A stretch of DNA of 23,393 bases, taken from contig KV908415.1 in NCBI GenBank assembly GCA_002005505.1, positions 296,752 through 320,144 on the forward strand, read 5' to 3'. Under the pieces are notes generated by a model. The model was not told where the DNA came from. It worked only from the letters and a program-made list of their open reading frames with translations, and did not search any database. Source of the DNA: Botryococcus braunii. Lineage: Eukaryota > Chlorophyta > Trebouxiophyceae. The position numbers were made by a program, and so were the translations under genes. Of this stretch, positions 18,105 to 23,393 are shown in pieces. The number at the start of each line of letters is the position of its first letter. Within the stretch, counting starts at the first letter, position 1.

Positions 18105-21100
18105 ATGACAAAAAGGGGCAAAGAAAAGGAAAGTAGCAGTGAAACAGCAATGTCTCAACCTGGAGAAGTCAGTGGGGCCACTCCAGGGCAGTCTATGACC
18201 GGGACACAATCAGCCACTGCAGAACCAAAGGTGGAGATTGACAAGGCAGCCTACATCCCCAATACCTCTAATCCAAAGATGACTGTCATGCTTGATGATG
18301 GAGGGCGCAATTTTGAATTTTGGTATGAAAATTTGGAGGCGTGCGCAAACACCAAGGGGGTCAGAGCGGCTTTGGAGAGGCCAATGCCAGGGTCGGTGGA
18401 GAACTCAGCCATCAAGCAGTGGCTGATCCAGTCAGTTCCAGTCATCTGGCATTCTCAGATCTCATGCCACAAAGCAGCGTTCGACTTCATCGCGTGGGTG
18501 AAGAACAGTCACACTGGAGGGAGCAACCAAGACATCAACCTTGAGTGGTACAAGGAAATGGAGCAGGGCATCAAGACAGGGGAGACACTCAAGGTCTACC
18601 TCTACAGAATGATGGATCTGGCTACAAGTCTCAGAAACAACGCGTTCATCCTCTTGGACCACAATGTTGGGGAGCTGATGGTGAAGGGCCTCCCTCCTGT
18701 GCTGAGGCTCGAGTCCCTGGAGGTTATGGCAACCGACAAGCCGCCATTGGAGCTGATTCAAAGAATCCTGCGCGCCGCAGCCAGCCGTGGGTACAAGGAC
18801 CCACCTGCAGAGGGAACACCTCAGGCCATGGCAGCTGCAGCAGTGGCTGGTCCCTCTGGGGGGGTAGCTGGAGCGTCATCAAGCGCTGGAGCTGCACCAG
18901 GAGTGGGAGCAGTACCGGGAGTTGGAGCAGCACTACCAGCAAACGAACAGCCTCCCGCTGGCCCCTCTGCAACTACTTTTGGTGGCAGGGGGCGTGGACC
19001 TGGCAGGGCAAGAAGGCCCAGAGAGGAGCTTACATGCCACTTCTGCAAGGCAAAGGGCCACTTCATGACTGACTGCGGACCGCTCAGGCAGCTGCAGGCT
19101 CTGCATCAAAACATGCAAGCGGCAAGCGTTGGGCCTGCAGCTTACTGGGGCCAGGGAGGCCCACAGTCGTCTCCTCAAGCCTGGTGGGACCATGGATCTG
19201 GCCGGGGTGGCCCGCCTTCATCCGCTTCCAGCCCTGGACCTCCTTCAGCATATAACTATCCAACAAGTCAACACACGTTTCCGGGGTGGCATTTACCACC
19301 TCCACCCCCTCCTTCTGGTGAGGCGATGTTTATCTCTCTCAATGTGCTTGCCCCAACTTCGCATGGAGCTAGCAGCACATCTTGGTTAATAGATAGTGGT
19401 GCCTCTGTGCATATAGTCAATGATCTCTCATTGCTCCATAATCCAGTTATGCATAGACAGCCTCTTCCTCTGCACTTGGCAACCTCAGACGCCAAGGGAG
19501 GAATCATTGCATCTGGGTCTGTATGCCTTGTGAATGCAAGGCACGAAGTATTCTGGCTGCACAATGTGCAGTGTGTTCCTTCTGCGCATACCAACCTCAT
19601 TTCAGTCACTGGTGCAATTCAGGATGGAGCATCTTTCCTGACTGACACTGCAGGTGGTTACACAGCCATGAAGGGACCTGAAGGGTGGTGTGGAGATATC
19701 ACCCGCGCACGAGGTCTGTTTTTTTTGGAGTTTGTTAGTCCTGTCAGAGGGCAGCAAGTTGGCTGCAGACATATTGATCACATGGCTGAGGCGTCTCATC
19801 TTAGGAAAGGACACGTGTGTAGCGAGAGATCTCTGTGGCATGCTAGGTTAGGTCATCCTGGTGCCAGCAGCATGCAGAGGTTCTCCAAGGAAGATCTGGT
19901 TACAGGAATCAATATCTCCCTTGCTCCCTGCTCTGAGTGCCCCAAGCACTGTGAATCGTGTATACAAGGGAAACACTCCAGACCTCCTTTCCCTGTATCT
20001 TCCAGGCCTGCACATCACCCACTCGATAGAGTCCATGTGGATACTGTGGGTCCCATATCACCTCCTGCCATCACAGGTGAACGATATTGGGTCACTGTAG
20101 TGGATGAAAGTTCACACCAAGTTGCCTCCCTGCCTGTGAAGTCAAAGGATTGCATCCCAAAGGCTGTGATAGACCTGCTCCGCTTTTGGCAGACCCAACG
20201 AGGCACGGTTGTGAAGTGTGTGAGGACTGACAGGGGTTCAGAGTTCCTGAACCAGCAATTCAAAGAGTTTTGTGCTCAGCAGGGCACTAAGATGGAGTCC
20301 TCAGCGCCCTACACGCCTCAGCAGAATGGGGTGGCGGAGAGGATGAATAGGACCCTGAAGGAGCGAACAAGGACTCTGTTGGTCCATGCTGCAGCAGACC
20401 CCTCCCTTTGGAAGGAGGCGCTTGAGACAGCTACCCTCCTCTACAATGTGGGTCCTACTTCAGGCAGGTCCCTGACCCCCATGGAATTATTCTTTGGTGT
20501 CAAACCTGATGTGTCTGTGCTGCGCACGTTTGGCTGTGTAGCCCATGTGCACATTCCCAGTGGCCAAAGGTCTGTTTTTGGGCCCAAGACCACCCCTGGG
20601 ATGTTTACTGGTTATTGTCCCCAGTCTAAAGCGTATCGTGTGTACGTGGGGAATGGAGTGTGGAAGGAGAGTAGGGACGTCAGCTTTATCGAGCACTTGA
20701 GGGGGGCTGAGAGAGTGGGTCTATCAAAGGTCCAGCCTGGGTCTGTCTATGATTCTAGGATATCACCCCCCCTTGGCAGTGAGAATCTGGCAACGCCTCA
20801 AGCAATTCCCTCTGCTGCTCCACCCACGTTCTGGGATGAGGAGGATGACCATGGAGTGGAGACGCTTTCCACTGGGGCTCCTGGGACCTCTGGACTTTGT
20901 GCTGGGGATCAGTCTGGAGACGGGACCACAGCAGCACATGACCAAGGAAACCCCACCAGCCTGGATCCTACTGTTGGGACCCCAGAACCATCTCAGCACT
21001 CGTGGTCGGTGCTTGAGCATATGCAGAATCTGGCCAGGGGGGGTGTAGAAACTCAATCCCAGGTAGAAAAAATGCAGAAGGTACAAGAGGGGTTGCGAAT

Positions 21101-23297
21101 GCAGGGGAAGTCACAAATTCCCCTTCCTCCAGGGACCACCCTTACAAGGGAGCAGCGTTATGTACAGCGCGTGGCTAGGAGAGAGCATTCTGACATCCCA
21201 TTGCATGCCCCTGACCCAGGTCAGGCAATTGTGAGTGAGCCAAACATGGTTGGTCTCCCTGATATGCAGGGGCAGGTTGAGACAGTCGAGGCTATGTTCG
21301 GTGCAGATGTAAGAGATGAGAGCAGTGGGTTAGACATGCCAGCAGTAGGGGAAGCTGGTGCCCAATCCCAGTCACTGGCTAGTCATGCTTATGGTGTGCA
21401 GGCTGACATTGTAGGCGCAGCTCAGGCAAGTCTGGGTAGTGTGCCCAAGTGTGAGTCCAGGAGAGAGAGAGAGCTGCTGCTCCCCTCTGCATTGCGGAAG
21501 GTGCGAGAATGTAAGGGTGCTGCACATGAGTCCAGTAGTCAAGGAGAGAGAGAGAGACTTGAGAAGGAATCAGATAATCCCGGCAGTACTGCCCAGTCCC
21601 AGCATAAGGTACATAATGTACCTTATTCTGGCAACCAGGGAGAGAGAGAGAGAGAAGGGAACAGCATCAGTAAGGCTGACAGCCCTGCTGCACCACAGCA
21701 TAAGGTACAGAGTGTACCTTCTGTCACGTTGGGAAAAGTTCACGTGCCCTCAAACTTGAGGGAAGCCCAGCGCTCACCTCAGTGGGAGTTTTGGCAGCAG
21801 GCAATGCAAGAGGAGATGGAGTCTTTAGACACCCATGAGGTTATGCAGTATGTGGAAAGACCCCATGGGCAGAAAGTTATCCCTGTTCATTGGATTTTTT
21901 CTACAAAAAACGATGCACATGGGAATGTCACTCGGTTTAAAGCAAGATTGGTTGCCCAGGGTTGCAGACAGATTCCTGGTATAGATGTTGGTGAGGTTTT
22001 TGCACCTACCAGCAGCTATGGTGCTAGGAGAGCTGTGCTGGCAGTGGCTGCCACACAAAATCTTGAGATCCACCAAGTGGATATCAAGACAGCTTTTCTC
22101 AATGGGGAGTTGGAGGAAGAGGTCTATGTGACCCAACCACCAGGATTTGAGAATGGCAACACGAGAGTTGTGTGCAAGCTCAGGAAGGCACTCTACGGTC
22201 TTAAGCAAGCCCCACGGGCTTGGCACAAGACCTTGAGCGACAAGTTGAGCGTGATGGGGTATAGTGTGTGCAAGAGCGACGCTGGGGTATACATCAGGAG
22301 GGCCCCTGATGGTAATCTGTCGTTTATTCTTGTTTATGTCGATGATCTTCTCATAGTTGCCAGAGTGGTTGCAGAGATTGAGTGGGGGAAAGAGTTATTG
22401 AAGAAGGACTTCACCATCCATGATTTGGGAGAGGTGAATGATTTCCTGGGGTGTCAGGTCCTACGCAATAGAGTTCAGGGCACTATTTCCATGAGTTGCA
22501 CTCCCAAGATTGATGCTCTTGTGGAGAAGTTTGGCGTTGCTGATGATGGACGTGGGGTTGATACCCCCATGTCCAAGGACTTCGTGGCTAGCAGCAGACC
22601 CGAGTCCTCAGATGGTATGTCACATGGGGCTGGTACCCCTCTGCCACCTGGTCATCGATACTGCGAGTTAATTGGATCGTTACTGTACATAGCCAATACG
22701 ACCCGGCCTGACATTTCTCAGGCTGTTGGAGTGTTGTCAAGGTATAGAATGACACCCACTACCTCACACTGGAATGAGGCCATTCGAGTGCTGAAGTACT
22801 TGAGAGATACCAGAGAGTTAGCTCTTACTCTGGGTGGAAAGGGCCCTGAGCTAGAAGGCTATGTTGATGCCGACTATGCTGGGGACCTGGACCACAGGTA
22901 TTCCACCACTGGCTATGTTCTATCAGTCTATGGTAGTGCCGTGGTTTGGGGAAGCAAGAAGCAGAGCTCAGTTGCTACCTCAACTGTGCAAGCTGAGTTT
23001 ATGGCAGCTGGCCATATTGTGAAGGAAGCCAACTGGCTAAGGGGCTTCTTGGAAGAGATAGGGGCTGCACCTTGGAGGGTCAAAATTTTCTGTGACAACC
23101 AAGGATGCATTTCTAATTTACGGAACCCCCTGTATTCCAAATTCACAAAGCACGTTGCAGTAAGCTTCCACTACGCTAGGGAAGCTATGGCACTTGGGCA
23201 GGTAGATATCCTCTATGTGGAATCTGCACGCAATGTGGCTGACATTATGACCAAGCCACTTGCCAAGCCCGTGTTGTTGGTCATCGTGATTCACTAG
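18105..23297 (+). CDS. Copia gag-pol polyprotein (Gag, protease, integrase, reverse transcriptase, RNase H), 1730 aa
   Basis: A single uninterrupted frame from ATG 18105 to TAG 23295-23297. Gag (about residues 50-270) is followed by an Ala/Gly/Pro-rich linker and the CCHC knuckle CHFCKAKGHFMTDC (311-324) for RNA packaging. The aspartic protease has WLIDSGAS, with D430. Integrase has an HHCC finger (H579, H584, C616, C619) and the catalytic D646, D709, E745 with D-35-E spacing. A long hinge (about 880-1215) is Gln/Ser/Glu-rich and has internal repeats. RT carries VHWIFSTK, DIKTAFLNGELEEEVY, ALYGLKQAPRAWH and YVDD (1411-1414). RNase H carries D1588, E1631, D1664 and D1713 in the ADIMTKPL motif. 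Gag and Pol are in one frame with no shift or stop, so the Gag excess must arise by splicing, processing or another route. No catalytic residue is missing. Confidence 0.95.
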   Translation: MTKRGKEKESSSETAMSQPGEVSGATPGQSMTGTQSATAEPKVEIDKAAYIPNTSNPKMTVMLDDGGRNFEFWYENLEACANTKGVRAALERPMPGSVENSAIKQWLIQSVPVIWHSQISCHKAAFDFIAWVKNSHTGGSNQDINLEWYKEMEQGIKTGETLKVYLYRMMDLATSLRNNAFILLDHNVGELMVKGLPPVLRLESLEVMATDKPPLELIQRILRAAASRGYKDPPAEGTPQAMAAAAVAGPSGGVAGASSSAGAAPGVGAVPGVGAALPANEQPPAGPSATTFGGRGRGPGRARRPREELTCHFCKAKGHFMTDCGPLRQLQALHQNMQAASVGPAAYWGQGGPQSSPQAWWDHGSGRGGPPSSASSPGPPSAYNYPTSQHTFPGWHLPPPPPPSGEAMFISLNVLAPTSHGASSTSWLIDSGASVHIVNDLSLLHNPVMHRQPLPLHLATSDAKGGIIASGSVCLVNARHEVFWLHNVQCVPSAHTNLISVTGAIQDGASFLTDTAGGYTAMKGPEGWCGDITRARGLFFLEFVSPVRGQQVGCRHIDHMAEASHLRKGHVCSERSLWHARLGHPGASSMQRFSKEDLVTGINISLAPCSECPKHCESCIQGKHSRPPFPVSSRPAHHPLDRVHVDTVGPISPPAITGERYWVTVVDESSHQVASLPVKSKDCIPKAVIDLLRFWQTQRGTVVKCVRTDRGSEFLNQQFKEFCAQQGTKMESSAPYTPQQNGVAERMNRTLKERTRTLLVHAAADPSLWKEALETATLLYNVGPTSGRSLTPMELFFGVKPDVSVLRTFGCVAHVHIPSGQRSVFGPKTTPGMFTGYCPQSKAYRVYVGNGVWKESRDVSFIEHLRGAERVGLSKVQPGSVYDSRISPPLGSENLATPQAIPSAAPPTFWDEEDDHGVETLSTGAPGTSGLCAGDQSGDGTTAAHDQGNPTSLDPTVGTPEPSQHSWSVLEHMQNLARGGVETQSQVEKMQKVQEGLRMQGKSQIPLPPGTTLTREQRYVQRVARREHSDIPLHAPDPGQAIVSEPNMVGLPDMQGQVETVEAMFGADVRDESSGLDMPAVGEAGAQSQSLASHAYGVQADIVGAAQASLGSVPKCESRRERELLLPSALRKVRECKGAAHESSSQGERERLEKESDNPGSTAQSQHKVHNVPYSGNQGEREREGNSISKADSPAAPQHKVQSVPSVTLGKVHVPSNLREAQRSPQWEFWQQAMQEEMESLDTHEVMQYVERPHGQKVIPVHWIFSTKNDAHGNVTRFKARLVAQGCRQIPGIDVGEVFAPTSSYGARRAVLAVAATQNLEIHQVDIKTAFLNGELEEEVYVTQPPGFENGNTRVVCKLRKALYGLKQAPRAWHKTLSDKLSVMGYSVCKSDAGVYIRRAPDGNLSFILVYVDDLLIVARVVAEIEWGKELLKKDFTIHDLGEVNDFLGCQVLRNRVQGTISMSCTPKIDALVEKFGVADDGRGVDTPMSKDFVASSRPESSDGMSHGAGTPLPPGHRYCELIGSLLYIANTTRPDISQAVGVLSRYRMTPTTSHWNEAIRVLKYLRDTRELALTLGGKGPELEGYVDADYAGDLDHRYSTTGYVLSVYGSAVVWGSKKQSSVATSTVQAEFMAAGHIVKEANWLRGFLEEIGAAPWRVKIFCDNQGCISNLRNPLYSKFTKHVAVSFHYAREAMALGQVDILYVESARNVADIMTKPLAKPVLLVIVIH

Positions 23298-23323
23298 GTT
23301 TGAGAAGATACACTTAAGCATGC

Positions 23324-23336
23324 AGGCAAGGGGAAG
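23324..23336 (+). promoter_or_regulatory. Polypurine tract for plus-strand priming
   Basis: AGGCAAGGGGAAG, purines except one C, sits immediately before the 3' LTR start TGTTGAG. This is the standard position for the RNase H-resistant plus-strand primer. Confidence 0.85.
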
Positions 23337-23393
23337 TGTTGAGTTCTGAACATTATTATTGAATGCCTTGTGCTTTAAGTGATCTTCATGTGT
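23337..23393 (+). repeat. 3' LTR of the copia element, first 57 bp
   Basis: Identical to 17021-17077 over all 57 visible bases, then cut by the end of the window. Confidence 0.95.

Larger units (their letters stand above)
17021..23393 (+). mobile_element. Ty1/copia LTR retrotransposon, apparently intact, 3' LTR truncated by the window
   Basis: The order is 5' LTR (17021-17714), half-tRNA primer site (17715 on), 5' leader, one gag-pol ORF (18105-23297), polypurine tract and start of the 3' LTR (23337 on). IN precedes RT in the ORF, which defines copia rather than gypsy. The first 57 bases of the 3' LTR equal those of the 5' LTR, and all enzyme motifs are present, so the copy looks young and potentially autonomous. 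The 5' flank is ...AATCAATATT. The 5-bp target duplication cannot be checked because the 3' flank is outside. Confidence 0.93.

Noticed and set aside
18462..23321. Numerous ORFs antisense to or out of frame with the copia polyprotein
   Set aside because: Shadows of a single long coding frame with complete domain motifs.

Overview
This is eukaryotic nuclear DNA. It has spliceosomal introns with GT..AG borders, a nuclear-encoded mitochondrial complex I subunit with a presequence, hundreds of bases of dinucleotide microsatellite, long homopolymer tracts, MORN-repeat genes and a full-length Ty1/copia retrotransposon. The complex I protein and the retrotransposon pol resemble green-lineage versions, so a chlorophyte or prasinophyte-like alga is my best guess. 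No rRNA, tRNA or plastid marker confirms this. All exon models below were built by eye from splice borders, reading frame and phase.

Layout. 1-660: a decayed 3' end of a non-LTR retrotransposon on the minus strand. 665-2909 (+): a six-exon gene for an uncharacterised protein with two C2H2-like zinc fingers. 2910-6370: mostly non-coding, with one possible minus-strand terminal exon, a purine/TG microsatellite, a hairpin-rich stretch and a perfect 28-bp palindrome. 6375-8919 (+): a four-exon NDUFS4 gene (18 kDa subunit of mitochondrial complex I), whose introns carry poly-T and CA tracts. 8920-10440: non-coding, with a dispersed repeat, a poly-C tract and AAACCCT-rich sequence. 10445-11596 (-): a MORN-repeat pseudogene cut off by short tandem repeats, then a 640-bp compound microsatellite. 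12872-14220 (+): a small three-exon gene of unknown function with a 505-bp CA tract in intron 2. 14794-17006: a second perfect 28-bp palindrome, an intact MORN-repeat exon and two MORN relics, one on each strand. 17021-23393: a copia element whose 3' LTR runs off the window.

The most distinctive biology is in the copia element. Its primer-binding site matches the anticodon arm of initiator tRNA-Met, as in Drosophila copia (half-tRNA priming), and the match appears to continue into the D-arm. The last bases of the LTR can pair with that site in a 10-bp hairpin. The LTR contains an exact 135-bp internal duplication, and a 10-mer, CATAAGGTAC, recurs twice in the LTR and twice in the pol hinge. 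The polyprotein has every catalytic motif, and the visible LTR ends are identical, so the insertion looks recent. It landed beside one MORN relic in a cluster of MORN copies.

The host genes do not form an operon. NDUFS4, the zinc-finger gene and the small three-exon gene appear to be independent, co-oriented neighbours.
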